Assembly (NCBI RefSeq): GCF_025567525.1
Contig: NZ_JAOQJY010000013.1
Coordinates: forward strand, 1-64,000
Direction: 5' to 3'
Source: Gallintestinimicrobium propionicum
Lineage (GTDB): Bacteria; Bacillota; Clostridia; Lachnospirales; Lachnospiraceae
DNA: 64,000 nt
Shown here one piece after another: positions 1-8,238 of the stretch. Positions within the stretch are counted from its first letter, which is position 1. The number at the start of each line of letters is the position of its first letter. Under the pieces are notes generated by a model that saw only the letters and a list, made by a program, of their open reading frames with translations, was not told where the DNA came from and did no database searches. A program made the position numbers and the translations under genes.

Positions 1-117
1 TTTGAACTTTTGCTGTTATAGTCATCTGTTCCATAGATGTACTCCCTTCATTGATATTTCACTAGATATAGTATATAATAATAGCTAGTGAATGTCAATG
101 ATTATCAGAGGTAGGCT

Positions 118-522
118 ATGGACAATAGATATAATCGTCATAACAGACGAAAATACAGTCTAAAAGTACATATAGTTCTTGTAACTAAATATCGTAAGAA
201 ACTACTAAAAGGTTCTATTACTGACGATGTTAAGCAAAAAATTTTTGATATAGCCAATACTCGTGGCTACGAAATAATCGCTATGGAAGCAGACAAAGAC
301 CACTTGCATTTCTTAATAAGTTATGATACGACTGATAGGGTTTGCGACATTGTTAAGATTGTAAAACAAGAAACAACATATTACCTATGGCAAAAGTATG
401 GTTCGTTTCTGTCTAAACAGTATTGGAAGAAAAGGATATTTTGGTCAGACGGATACTTTGCTTGCAGTATTGGAGAAGTATCGTCAGCGACTATACAAAA
501 GTATATTGAAAGTCAGGGTTAA
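118..522 (+). CDS. tnpA: IS200/IS605-family Y1 transposase TnpA
   Basis: This 134-aa protein has the size and layout of the single-domain HUH (Y1) transposases that cut and rejoin single-stranded DNA at subterminal hairpins. The N-terminal half carries a basic strand typical of the family. The metal-binding HUH motif is visible as HLH in DKDHLHFLIS (about residues 61-70). The likely nucleophilic tyrosine lies near the C-terminus in the ATIQKYIESQ segment. The start ATG follows a GAGGT ribosome site. No tnpB is present downstream; a divergent tnpB could lie before base 1. A strong hairpin follows the stop codon, as expected for the element's right end. The reading frame is intact, so it may be functional. 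Confidence 0.93.
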   Translation: MDNRYNRHNRRKYSLKVHIVLVTKYRKKLLKGSITDDVKQKIFDIANTRGYEIIAMEADKDHLHFLISYDTTDRVCDIVKIVKQETTYYLWQKYGSFLSKQYWKKRIFWSDGYFACSIGEVSSATIQKYIESQG

Positions 523-539
523 TGGCGAAAGATTCACAA

Positions 540-575
540 GGCTCCTCCCACCACCTGAAGGTAGTGGGAGGAGCC
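540..575. repeat. Terminal hairpin of the IS200/IS605-type element
   Basis: A 36-nt near-perfect inverted repeat with arms starting GGCTCCTCCCAC and ending GTGGGAGGAGCC lies 18 nt after the tnpA stop. Y1 transposases recognise such subterminal hairpins, so this is probably the element's right-end hairpin; it could also act as a terminator. The exact cleavage site is not defined. Confidence 0.6.
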
Positions 576-614
576 TATGGCAAACGAAAGGATTTAATTT
601 ATGAAACTACTTTC

Positions 615-2099
615 GAGACTGTGAGAAAAAGTCTGTAAATAAGATTCTTCTATGATATGCAAGGGTGGCAAGCCTGAAAATCAGGCTTCTCACCCTTGTT
701 TTATATATAACAGTTGTTGAATGGCATGTCAAGAGCAGGCGGTTTTCCGCCCGTCTTATTCGCCCGTTTATTCGTTACTCTGGGAGGCGTCCTTCGTACA
801 TAATACTCAGTTCACCATACACCTGTGCCCAGTTGCGGATCGTACTGGTCCATTTCTTTGTAGCTTCAAATGTGGCAAGATACAGTGCCTTTAATAGAGC
901 TGTATCGCTTGGAAATACGCTTCTCTGGCGATTCAGTTTCCGGTAGGTAGAATTCAGGGATTCAATAGCATTTGTAGTATAAATCACCGTTCTGACCGTC
1001 GTTGAAAATTTAAAGATCGGCGAGATTGCGTCCCAGTTATCCTTCCAGCGCTTCATGGAATTCGGATATTTCGGTGTCCATTTTTCTGTTACACGCTCTA
1101 AGGCTGCCAGAGCTTTCTTTTCATCTGTGGCCTGATAAATGGTTTTCAGATCCGCAGCGAAGGCTTTTCTGTCTTTATCCGGGACATATTTCAACGTGTT
1201 CCTTACCTGGTGTACAATACAGCGCTGGTATTCCGTCTTTGGAAAAGCTGCTGCGATCGCTTCTTTGATTCCGGTTAAACCATCGGCACAGATGATTAAT
1301 ACATCTTTGACACCACGATTTTTCAGTTCATTCATAACGGAAAGCCAGTATTTTGCGCTTTCGTTATCGCCAACACTGATGGTTAAAACTTCTTTTTTCC
1401 CTTCCGTGTTGATTCCCAGAATCACGTAAGCAGCAAGCTTTCGGATCACGCCATTATCCCTTACAGAATAATGGATTGCATCAATGTAGAGAATGGGATA
1501 GACCTCGTCCAGTGGCCGGTTCTGCCAGTCTTCGATCTGTGGCAGGATCTTATCAGTCACATCAGAAATAAAGCTTTCAGAAGTTTCAAAGCCATAAATA
1601 TCTTCGATGGTTTCGGAAATCTGCCGGGTAGTCATTCCTTTGGCATACATGGAAATGATCTTCTGATCAATATCGGAAATATCTTTCTGACGTTTTTTCA
1701 CAACCTGTGGTTCAAATGTTGATTTGCGATCCTGTGGCACTTCGATTTCCATCGAGCCATACCGGCTGTTGACCTGTTTCCGCTTATAACCATTGCGATA
1801 ATCATCATTATCTGAGCGTTCGGATTTTTCGTAACCAAGATGATCATCCATTTCAGCTTCCATCATTTCCTTAATGGTGCCGCCTAAAAGATCCTTGAGC
1901 GCATCCTGAATGTCTTCTGCAGACTGGATATCGTACTCTTCCAGGAGCTGATGGATGATGTTTCGTTTTCCTTCTGTCATTTGTACACGATGTACAGGTT
2001 TCTTTTGTCTTGCCATAATAAAAGGCCCTCCTAATGATATTTATTGTATCATAGAAGAACCTTATAAACATTATTTTACAGAAAAAGTTTCATACTCTC
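615..2099. mobile_element. Complete IS256-family insertion sequence
   Basis: The element is 1,485 bp. Its ends are imperfect inverted repeats: GAGACTGTGA at the left matches GAGAGTATGA at the right, and further in both ends share TCTGTAAA and TTCTTCTATGAT. It is flanked by an exact 8-bp direct repeat, CTACTTTC, at 607-614 and 2100-2107, the target duplication size typical of the family. It carries one transposase gene on the minus strand. Intact ends, matching target duplication and an open transposase frame point to a recent insertion. It lies next to the IS200/IS605 TnpA gene and just downstream of the Gfo/Idh/MocA operon. Confidence 0.92.
775..2016 (-). CDS. IS256-family (mutator-like) DDE transposase
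   Basis: The 413-aa protein is full length for the family. The N-terminal third is a helical DNA-binding region with the family-typical DHLGYEKSERSDNDDYRNGY segment (about residues 57-76). The catalytic DDE residues can be placed in LYIDAIHY, IICADGLTG and TTNAIESLN; CIVHQVRN between the second D and the E is also characteristic. It catalyses cut-and-paste or copy-out transposition of the surrounding element. The start ATG is preceded by AGGAGGGCC on the minus strand, a strong ribosome site. The gene is the only cargo of the element and shows no interruption. Confidence 0.96.
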   Translation of the reverse strand: MARQKKPVHRVQMTEGKRNIIHQLLEEYDIQSAEDIQDALKDLLGGTIKEMMEAEMDDHLGYEKSERSDNDDYRNGYKRKQVNSRYGSMEIEVPQDRKSTFEPQVVKKRQKDISDIDQKIISMYAKGMTTRQISETIEDIYGFETSESFISDVTDKILPQIEDWQNRPLDEVYPILYIDAIHYSVRDNGVIRKLAAYVILGINTEGKKEVLTISVGDNESAKYWLSVMNELKNRGVKDVLIICADGLTGIKEAIAAAFPKTEYQRCIVHQVRNTLKYVPDKDRKAFAADLKTIYQATDEKKALAALERVTEKWTPKYPNSMKRWKDNWDAISPIFKFSTTVRTVIYTTNAIESLNSTYRKLNRQRSVFPSDTALLKALYLATFEATKKWTSTIRNWAQVYGELSIMYEGRLPE

Positions 2100-2164
2100 C
2101 TACTTTCAAAAAAAGCTTTTTCTCTTTTCGCTTCTTACATTTCCTTATATAATTTATAAAGAAT

Positions 2165-2199
2165 ATCAGCTTCTGTAAAAACTCCACTGCCGTCCGAAT
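2165..2199 (-). pseudogene. 35-nt scar of an isomerase/epimerase 3' end
   Basis: These 35 bases match 5906-5940, the last codons of the sugar isomerase gene at 5899-6741, at 34 of 35 positions. In the minus frame they read TAVEFLQKLI, the C-terminus of that protein. The match stops abruptly on both sides: on one side is the stop of the Gfo/Idh/MocA gene, on the other AT-rich DNA leading to the IS256 element. It is best read as the remnant of a second isomerase gene, or a rearrangement junction, just downstream of the dehydrogenase. Confidence 0.7.
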
Positions 2200-2200
2200 T

Positions 2201-3265
2201 TTATGACTCCAGCACTACTTCCCTGTGTGTTGCAGCGGAATCATAAATCGCCTGCATAATCCTGGAGGTAAGCACTGCTGTGTCAATGTGGGACGGCAGC
2301 TTTTCCCCGGTACGGATACAGCGCACAAACGAATTGATTTCCGTTTCAAACATATTTCTGGTCTTTGCTTCCGGTACATATTTGACTAATGCTCCGTGTT
2401 CTGTCGTGTAAAGGGTGAACTCTCCTCCATACGTCAGCCGAATACCGCCCTTATCACCCATAAAGTCTATAAACTGTTCATTCTCGTCAATGTTCTGCGC
2501 CCATGCACCGTGTACGGTAAAGACCGGGCCTTCTGTCCGAACCAGCGCCGTCACAGAATCATCCACATCATAAACACCGTCATACTTCGGAGGACCAGCC
2601 CACATATCCCGGTACACATAACCTTCCATATTTTTCCCGAGCTTGCAAAATGTTTCGCCGGACACCGTAAGGGGCTTGGGATCATTTAAACAATACATGA
2701 CAAGATCGAGATAATGTACACCCCAGTCAATCAAAGAACCACCGCCTGCAATTTCTTTCGTTGTAAACGCACCGCCAAGTCCCGGAATCGAACGAAATGC
2801 ACGAAAACTCAGATAAACATGATATACCTCGCCCAAACGTCCGTCCTGAATATACTCCCGAATCAAGTTTACCATATCGTTAAACCGGTTCACGACGCCG
2901 ATATTCAAGGTCATTCCCGTTTCATGCTGTACCTTCTGCATTTCCAACGCTTCCGGATAGGTTCTTGCTGCAGGCTTTTCACAGAGTACATGCTTGCCCG
3001 CACGCATCGCGTCGATCGCAATAATTGTATGCATCCGATTGGGCGTACAAACAGAGATTGCTTCCACTTCCGGATCTTCCAATACCCTATGATAATCCTC
3101 CACTGCAATGCCGCAGCCATATTTTTCTACTGCTGCCTTTGCGCGCTCCGGAATAATATCGCAGAAATATTTGATCTCTACGTCCTCATTTTTTAAATAT
3201 GCCGGAATATGTGCACTATTGGCAATTGTTCCGCAGCCGATAATTCCAACCATCACTTTTTTCAT
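2201..3265 (-). CDS. Gfo/Idh/MocA-family NAD(P)-dependent sugar oxidoreductase
   Basis: This 354-aa protein is normal length for the family. Residues 1-120 form a Rossmann domain with the dinucleotide motif GIIGCGTIANSAHI near the N-terminus. The family signature CEKPAART follows at about residues 96-103. The C-terminal part is the mixed alpha/beta substrate domain, with a likely catalytic histidine in GGGSLIDWGVHYLDLV. Such enzymes oxidise or reduce a hydroxyl of a sugar, polyol or glycoside using NAD(P). It lies 40 bp downstream of the FAD oxidoreductase gene and is probably in its operon, next to the divergent AraC regulator. The actual substrate cannot be read from sequence. Confidence 0.9.
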   Translation of the reverse strand: MKKVMVGIIGCGTIANSAHIPAYLKNEDVEIKYFCDIIPERAKAAVEKYGCGIAVEDYHRVLEDPEVEAISVCTPNRMHTIIAIDAMRAGKHVLCEKPAARTYPEALEMQKVQHETGMTLNIGVVNRFNDMVNLIREYIQDGRLGEVYHVYLSFRAFRSIPGLGGAFTTKEIAGGGSLIDWGVHYLDLVMYCLNDPKPLTVSGETFCKLGKNMEGYVYRDMWAGPPKYDGVYDVDDSVTALVRTEGPVFTVHGAWAQNIDENEQFIDFMGDKGGIRLTYGGEFTLYTTEHGALVKYVPEAKTRNMFETEINSFVRCIRTGEKLPSHIDTAVLTSRIMQAIYDSAATHREVVLES

Positions 3266-3305
3266 TTTCAGTTCCTCCTATTTGCATTTTCAATGAATCA
3301 AGGCA

Positions 3306-4685
3306 TCACACAAAAGCTGCTCCAAGCTCCTGCATTCTTGCCCGTACTTCCTGTCCCTTTATTTTTTTGACAGAAACAGCGTTTTGAATCGACATGGCAG
3401 CTGCAATACCGGCTGCTTCTCCTGTACTGTGACAGCAGATCTGGATCCGAACTGCAGATTGCGCAATAAAATCCGAGCTGATACATCGTCCCGCAGTCAA
3501 CAAATTGTCAAACCCTTTCACCACCAGACATCGGAAGGGAATTTCATACCACGGTTTATTTGTATCTCCATGGGGTCTGTCATCCCGATACAGCTCCTTC
3601 ATACCATGCACATCTACCGGATAATTTGCCTGGCTGATGGCATCCTCGAACTTTTTTTGTTCCAGCAGGTCCTCGCCGGTCAGCTCATATTCACCCAGAA
3701 TCCGGCGACTCTCCCGTACACCGACCATAGCAGAAATATTGGAAACATAGGCATTTTCACATCCGGGAAAATATTTTTTATAAAAGTTAAGCTGTCTTAA
3801 GATGACCTGCTTTCCCTTCAGATGGATCTGCGTCAATTGTTTTGGATCACAGGCATCCGTATATTCAAAAAATTCCGGATTGTTGAGTGCCACTCCGTCT
3901 GTTCTTCCCGGAACATCGAACAGCTGCCAGTAAACCATATCCTCATAAACGAGCTCACCTGCTTCGATCGCCTTTTCAAAAAATGGAGTCAGACCGCTGA
4001 CCCGCTTATTGGTCACATCTGCATACAGATTCTTTCCATCCTTTCCGGACTGTGCTGTGTTTGGATCCTTTAAGCTGTCAAAGAACTGTCCCAGTTTCTT
4101 TTTATCCACACCGCCCAGCAGATAACGTAAAGACATCGGCTGATTGATCTTACTTTCAGGCGCCCCGGCTTCATATTCTGCTCCTGCCAGAACGGATAGA
4201 ATTCCATCTCCCGTACAATCGCTAAATACCTTGCCGCTGATTCTGCGGATTCCGCCCTGACACATCACCGCAATATCGCGAATAGCTCCTCCGTCTGTCG
4301 CCACATCGCATAAAACGGCATCCAGCAGAATATCTACCCCATTTTCTGTACACATCTGCTCCAAAACTGCTCCCAGGATCAGCGGATCAAAGCTGTTTTC
4401 ATTGATTCTGTCCGGCAGATATGCTTCCAGATGCTTCATCATATCCTGATGCAGATAGGAACATCTGGGTTCTTCCTTCATGTGCACACTCATCATTGGC
4501 AGCACAAGCCCGTTCACTGCACTGCCTCCAAGTCCTCCCAGTGCTTCCACCAGCAATACAGAGACACCCTCCTTTGCCGCCGCAACTGCTGCAAATACAC
4601 CTGCTGTTCCACCGCCACAGACTACAACATCCGCCTGAAGATATACCGGAAGTCCTTTGATGTCGATAATTTCTCTCTTGTCCAT
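3306..4685 (-). CDS. FAD-dependent oxidoreductase
   Basis: The 459-aa protein begins with an ADP-binding Rossmann motif, VVCGGGTAGVFAAVAAAKEG (about residues 21-40), followed by LLVEALGGLGG. This is typical of soluble FAD-dependent oxidoreductases that bacteria pair with sugar or polyol catabolic genes. A second FAD-contacting segment, LLTAGRCISSDFIAQSAVRI, lies near the C-terminus (about residues 400-420) followed by GEAAGIAAAM. No signal peptide or membrane segment is visible, so it should be cytoplasmic. It is first in a likely two-gene operon with the Gfo/Idh/MocA gene and divergent from the AraC regulator. The substrate is unknown. Confidence 0.85.
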   Translation of the reverse strand: MDKREIIDIKGLPVYLQADVVVCGGGTAGVFAAVAAAKEGVSVLLVEALGGLGGSAVNGLVLPMMSVHMKEEPRCSYLHQDMMKHLEAYLPDRINENSFDPLILGAVLEQMCTENGVDILLDAVLCDVATDGGAIRDIAVMCQGGIRRISGKVFSDCTGDGILSVLAGAEYEAGAPESKINQPMSLRYLLGGVDKKKLGQFFDSLKDPNTAQSGKDGKNLYADVTNKRVSGLTPFFEKAIEAGELVYEDMVYWQLFDVPGRTDGVALNNPEFFEYTDACDPKQLTQIHLKGKQVILRQLNFYKKYFPGCENAYVSNISAMVGVRESRRILGEYELTGEDLLEQKKFEDAISQANYPVDVHGMKELYRDDRPHGDTNKPWYEIPFRCLVVKGFDNLLTAGRCISSDFIAQSAVRIQICCHSTGEAAGIAAAMSIQNAVSVKKIKGQEVRARMQELGAAFV

Positions 4686-4747
4686 CCTCCTTTTCTCCTT
4701 CTCTCACTCCTTGAATTGTTGTAATTTTACCGACATTTATTCATTCA

Positions 4748-4777
4748 TTGACAAGCCATTTGTAAAACGTGTATAAT
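4748..4777 (+). promoter_or_regulatory. Promoter of the AraC-family regulator gene
   Basis: A consensus TTGACA (4748-4753) and TATAAT (4772-4777) are spaced by 18 bp, about 45 bp before the regulator start codon. The divergent FAD oxidoreductase gene starts 62 bp away, so regulator binding here could control both directions. Confidence 0.75.
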
Positions 4778-4823
4778 TTAGTTTATTAAAATAGATATTT
4801 TAAACAAAGAGAGGACCTTGATC

Positions 4824-5759
4824 ATGGCACGAGCAACCCATTTTTTTGACCAGTCAGACTCTAACAGATATAAGAAAAAATATCATCTGAGCATGGAGTT
4901 TCTGGACAAGGCCCTGAATCTGGGTTTGTTTCAGGTTTTTCAGGTCTGTGACCTGTCCTGCTCCTCTGACTATCAATGTCCTCCTCATCAGCAGATCTGC
5001 TTAGAAATCTCTTATATTGTATCCGGTCATGGAATTTACGAACGAAACAATGTTCCGTATGAAGTCACTCCCAATACCGTTTTTTTGGTAAATGATCATG
5101 ATCTTCATGCTGTCCGTTCCTCTAAGGATGATCCCCTGCGCTACATGTGTCTCGGTTTTTCCTTTTGTAAGGAACATCCTGATTTTGAAAAATATCTTCC
5201 ACTCTACAATTTTTTTGAACATCTTGAAAATCCCATCGCAGAAGATCACTTCAAGCTATTTGACTGTTTTACCCTTGCTTTAAACGAGATTTCCGCACCT
5301 ACGCTGTTCTCCATGGAAATGTTGGAATCCTGTATCCTGCAGATCATTGTCCATACCTACCGCGATCTTTCCAATTATCGCGCCAGAAGCTATACGAATA
5401 CCCTTGAGCTGCACGCATCCAATCCGCTTGCATATGAGATCTGCAATTATATCGATACAAACTTAACCGATATCAAAAAGCTTTCCGATGTCAGTCAGGC
5501 ACTTGGATACAGCTATGCCTATTTATCCAAAATATTTTCCCAGTCCATGAACCTGTCCATCAAGGATTACTATACACAGCGCCGGTTTGAAACCGCTGCC
5601 AAAATGCTCGCTCAGGATTTTACAATTGCAAGGATCAGCCAGGTGTTACATTTTTCTGATGATTCTTCCTTTTGTAAAGCCTTCAAAAAATATTATCATA
5701 CAACACCAGCCAAATACCGGGAGCTTCTGTCAGGCAGCTCAGACCGGCTCTCCATTTAG
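4824..5759 (+). CDS. AraC-family transcriptional regulator
   Basis: The 311-aa protein has an N-terminal cupin-type ligand domain (about residues 30-170) and a C-terminal double helix-turn-helix (about residues 205-305). The latter includes LSDVSQALGYSYAYLSKIFSQ and the second-helix signature ISQVLHFSDDSSFCKAFKKYYHTTPAKYR. The ATG at 4824 is preferred over an in-frame TTG six bases upstream because it sits at the better distance from AGAGAGGA. It is transcribed away from the FAD oxidoreductase-dehydrogenase operon and probably activates it in response to a sugar or glycoside. It may also control the isomerase genes downstream. Confidence 0.9.
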   Translation: MARATHFFDQSDSNRYKKKYHLSMEFLDKALNLGLFQVFQVCDLSCSSDYQCPPHQQICLEISYIVSGHGIYERNNVPYEVTPNTVFLVNDHDLHAVRSSKDDPLRYMCLGFSFCKEHPDFEKYLPLYNFFEHLENPIAEDHFKLFDCFTLALNEISAPTLFSMEMLESCILQIIVHTYRDLSNYRARSYTNTLELHASNPLAYEICNYIDTNLTDIKKLSDVSQALGYSYAYLSKIFSQSMNLSIKDYYTQRRFETAAKMLAQDFTIARISQVLHFSDDSSFCKAFKKYYHTTPAKYRELLSGSSDRLSI

Positions 5760-5779
5760 CTTCTTTTCCAATATGTTCT

Positions 5780-5878
5780 TTATACCTCGATCCAGATACC
5801 CGGCTGGCGGGAGGCTTTCAGACAGGCTTCCCGGACTGCCATGATCCTGACCGTCTCCGAATACGTCACAGGAGTGTT
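5780..5878 (-). pseudogene. C-terminal remnant of a Gfo/Idh/MocA oxidoreductase
   Basis: A short minus-strand frame between a TGA and a TAA encodes about 33 residues, including PVTYSETVRIMAVREACLKA and ending PGIWIEV. This matches how Gfo/Idh/MocA proteins end (PV.YSETVR.M.V.EA....). No domain precedes it; immediately upstream is the stop of the isomerase gene. It looks like the tail of a deleted dehydrogenase that once followed the isomerases. The assignment rests on a short stretch and on memory of the family. Confidence 0.55.
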
Positions 5879-5898
5879 TCATTTTTGTTATCTGTTAT

Positions 5899-6741
5899 TT
5901 AGTGGATCAGCTTCTGTAAAAACTCCACTGCCGTCTGAATATCCTTTTCCGGCGTATCTCCCACCTCTCTTTCCACTGTCAAAAAGCCGTGATAGCCGAT
6001 TTCATCCAGCGCTTTTAAGTATGCCGCAAAGTCCACATTTCCGGTTCCGAGAGGCAACTCTGTAAAGGACGGGCTTGCCAGCATCTCTGCCTCTACCAGT
6101 CCATAAACCTCTTCGGGAGCTCTGTAATAGTTGCGTCTGCCGTCCTTTGCATGGGTATGGACGATGTAATCCTTCAGGTTGTATACCGCCTGCACCGGAT
6201 CGTCCCCCGTCACCATGACGAGGTTTGCAGGGTCCATATTGACTGCAACACCGGTGGAATGCAGACCATCCAGGAACTTTTTCAGAACTGCAGACTCTTC
6301 CGGTCCTGTTTCAATTGCAAAATGTGCATCCAGGGAATCCGCATACTGTGCAAGCTTAAAGCATGCCTCCTGCATGATCTGATAACGTTCATTCGCCGGA
6401 TCAGACGGAACAACACCGATATGAGTTGTCACAACGTTGGTTTCCAGCTCCTTTGCAAGGTCTAATATCCGCTTCGACTCCTCGATCAGCTCCGGATTCT
6501 TTGCAGGATCGTGGAAGCCTTTTCCGAGATCGCCGCATAAAGCGGAAATCACAAGTCCGTTGGACTTTACCATGTCCAGGAATTCTTTTCGCTTTGCACC
6601 GACCAAATTGTGGGGAGAAAGCTCTCCATAAGTCGCATAGACCTGAATGCCCTCTGCGCCTAGCTCCTTTGCTTTTTTGATCGCCTCCGGAATTGGAAGC
6701 TTAAACGATTCCAGCATTACGCCAATAGAAAAATCATACAT
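5899..6741 (-). CDS. Sugar phosphate isomerase/epimerase (xylose isomerase-like TIM barrel)
   Basis: The 280-aa protein fits the AP endonuclease 2/xylose isomerase-like TIM-barrel family (IolE/IolI type). Likely divalent-metal ligands are the acidic and histidine residues in FAIETGPEES, VNMDPANL, IVHTHAKDG and LTVEREVGD. Such enzymes isomerise, epimerise or eliminate on keto-sugars, often after a Gfo/Idh/MocA enzyme has oxidised the ring. Its start overlaps the end of the upstream isomerase by 8 bp, indicating translational coupling. Its last codons are duplicated as a scar at 2165-2199, and a dehydrogenase remnant follows it. The substrate is not determined. Confidence 0.88.
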   Translation of the reverse strand: MYDFSIGVMLESFKLPIPEAIKKAKELGAEGIQVYATYGELSPHNLVGAKRKEFLDMVKSNGLVISALCGDLGKGFHDPAKNPELIEESKRILDLAKELETNVVTTHIGVVPSDPANERYQIMQEACFKLAQYADSLDAHFAIETGPEESAVLKKFLDGLHSTGVAVNMDPANLVMVTGDDPVQAVYNLKDYIVHTHAKDGRRNYYRAPEEVYGLVEAEMLASPSFTELPLGTGNVDFAAYLKALDEIGYHGFLTVEREVGDTPEKDIQTAVEFLQKLIH

Positions 6742-7621
6742 ATCTCTGTCCCTCCCCGATTACTTTGATCATATGCTGCAGATTTTGTGTTCCGATCTCA
6801 ACACCCTCCAGAACAGGCTCCATTCCCTCAAACTCCAGAGAAACATAGCCATCGTAGCCGGATTTGCGGATTGCGGAAAGGATCTGGAACGTCGGCACAT
6901 TTCCATGTCCGAAAATCGTGCCTCGCCAGTAATTGCCGCCTCTGGAAAGGTTATAGCCTTTGCCCGGGTCAAAATTCATGCCGGAGCGCACCAGCATGTC
7001 CTTCGCGTGAACGTGCACGATATAGTCCGAAAGTGCCGATACTGCCGTCGCACAGTCCTCATCCACAACTGTAAAATTGCCCATATCGCACAGAAATCCG
7101 TAATTGGGATGATCGACCGCCGCAAACAGCTCCAGCATTCTCGCGCTGTCCTGTAACAGATAGCCGTGGTTTTCGCTGCAGGTCTTCACACCGCGCTCCC
7201 TGGCATATTCTGCTGCCTGACGCACAAACGGTGCAACCGCTTCGATGACCTTTTTGTAGCTTTTGATCCCCGTATAGCCCTCATAATAGCCCCATGCGAC
7301 GTCGTGGCGCAGCAGTGGGATCTTGCATTCTGCCGCAATATCGATATGCCTGCAGAGCCGTTCCAGCTCCTTTTCCGGCTCCTTCACGAAGAAATTTGCT
7401 CCCGTCGTGTAGATTGGAACCTCCAGTCCCTGCTCCTTTGCATGCGCATACAATGCCTTCGCATACTCCATAGGTGTGCTGCCGTCCGGTGTTTTATCAT
7501 CCAACACCAGCTCTACCCCCTGGCAGCCATATTCCTTTGTCTTGTCGATGGCATCAAAGCGTGTAAATCCCCCGTCCTGATACAGCCTTTCAAAGCTGTA
7601 AGTACTGATACAACTCTTCAT
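6734..7621 (-). CDS. Second sugar phosphate isomerase/epimerase (TIM barrel)
   Basis: The 295-aa protein is a distant paralogue of the following gene. Metal-site segments are GVKTCSENHGYLLQ, FLCDMGNF, DYIVHVHAKDM and YVSLEFEGME. It is first of an overlapping two-gene unit; the ribosome site GGAGAGGGAC lies just before the ATG. Two such barrels next to a Gfo/Idh/MocA dehydrogenase is a layout known from inositol, 3-keto-sugar and glycoside-cleaving pathways, including the C-deglycosylating dgp genes of gut bacteria. That comparison is an inference from gene neighbourhood; the protein alone does not show the substrate. Confidence 0.86.
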   Translation of the reverse strand: MKSCISTYSFERLYQDGGFTRFDAIDKTKEYGCQGVELVLDDKTPDGSTPMEYAKALYAHAKEQGLEVPIYTTGANFFVKEPEKELERLCRHIDIAAECKIPLLRHDVAWGYYEGYTGIKSYKKVIEAVAPFVRQAAEYARERGVKTCSENHGYLLQDSARMLELFAAVDHPNYGFLCDMGNFTVVDEDCATAVSALSDYIVHVHAKDMLVRSGMNFDPGKGYNLSRGGNYWRGTIFGHGNVPTFQILSAIRKSGYDGYVSLEFEGMEPVLEGVEIGTQNLQHMIKVIGEGQRYV

Positions 7622-7713
7622 GTCCCTCTCCTTTTTCGGTTGTTGTGTGAAATGCCTTCCATTACCAATATATCAGATTCAGGAATGGGCGCAAGGAATA
7701 TTTTTTACAAAAA

Positions 7714-7746
7714 AATTGTCCGTTTTTTGTTAAAAAACGGACAATT
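7714..7746 (-). terminator. Rho-independent terminator after the FakA-like small gene
   Basis: A perfect 15-bp inverted repeat (arms AATTGTCCGTTTTTT and AAAAAACGGACAATT, 3-nt loop) lies 12 nt after the stop of the minus-strand gene at 7759. On the minus strand it is followed by a run of T residues. Confidence 0.85.
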
Positions 7747-7758
7747 CTCTCTTTCTTC

Positions 7759-8010
7759 TCAGCCCTTCAGACCTCTGGACTGACGATCCATATCTTCTAC
7801 TACAATGTCGTAGATCTCGCCGAGGGACGCGCAGTATTCCAGCACTTTCCAGGGCTCGTTGGTGTGAAAATGAATTTTGATCAGCTCATCGTCACCGACC
7901 GCCAGCAGGCAGTCTCCCTTGAAATGCTCGGTGAAATATTCGCTGATCTCATCCTCATCCAGATTTTCTCCTTCAATCAGGAGCTGTGTATCATATTTAA
8001 ATTCCAGCAT
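7759..8010 (-). CDS. Stand-alone FakA/DAK-family domain protein
   Basis: The 83-aa protein resembles the central to C-terminal part of fatty-acid kinase subunit FakA (the Dak1_2/YloV region): YDTQLLIEG near the start, then LLAVGDDELIKIHFHTNEPWKVLEYCASLG and VVEDM. FakA itself is about 550 aa and has an N-terminal kinase domain, which is absent here. The gene has its own ribosome site (AAGGATGG) and a strong terminator, so it is probably a genuine small gene. The start at 8010 is preferred over 8022, which would sit directly on the ribosome site. Its role, perhaps binding a FakB-like partner, is unknown. Confidence 0.65.
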   Translation of the reverse strand: MLEFKYDTQLLIEGENLDEDEISEYFTEHFKGDCLLAVGDDELIKIHFHTNEPWKVLEYCASLGEIYDIVVEDMDRQSRGLKG

Positions 8011-8238
8011 AATTGCTACCATCCTTTCTGTTGCTTGTTCTATCTTACCACAGTTCGTGCTGTCTGACTACTAAAACCTCGCATCGGGCAAGAAAATCCA
8101 TTTTAAAAAGCACTTCTTTGCATTATCATGGACTATATTCTCAAACCGATATGCGTATTCGTGAGGTACATCCTTTCAGCAGAACCACAAAACGTGTCCT
8201 GCTGTCAGAAATCCCATGCCTCCAGAAAGGACACTTAT

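Noticed and set aside
118..522. TnpA as a REP-associated transposase (RAYT) for the palindromes
   Set aside because: The protein looks like ordinary IS200/IS605 TnpA with its own hairpin, and no palindrome copy flanks it.
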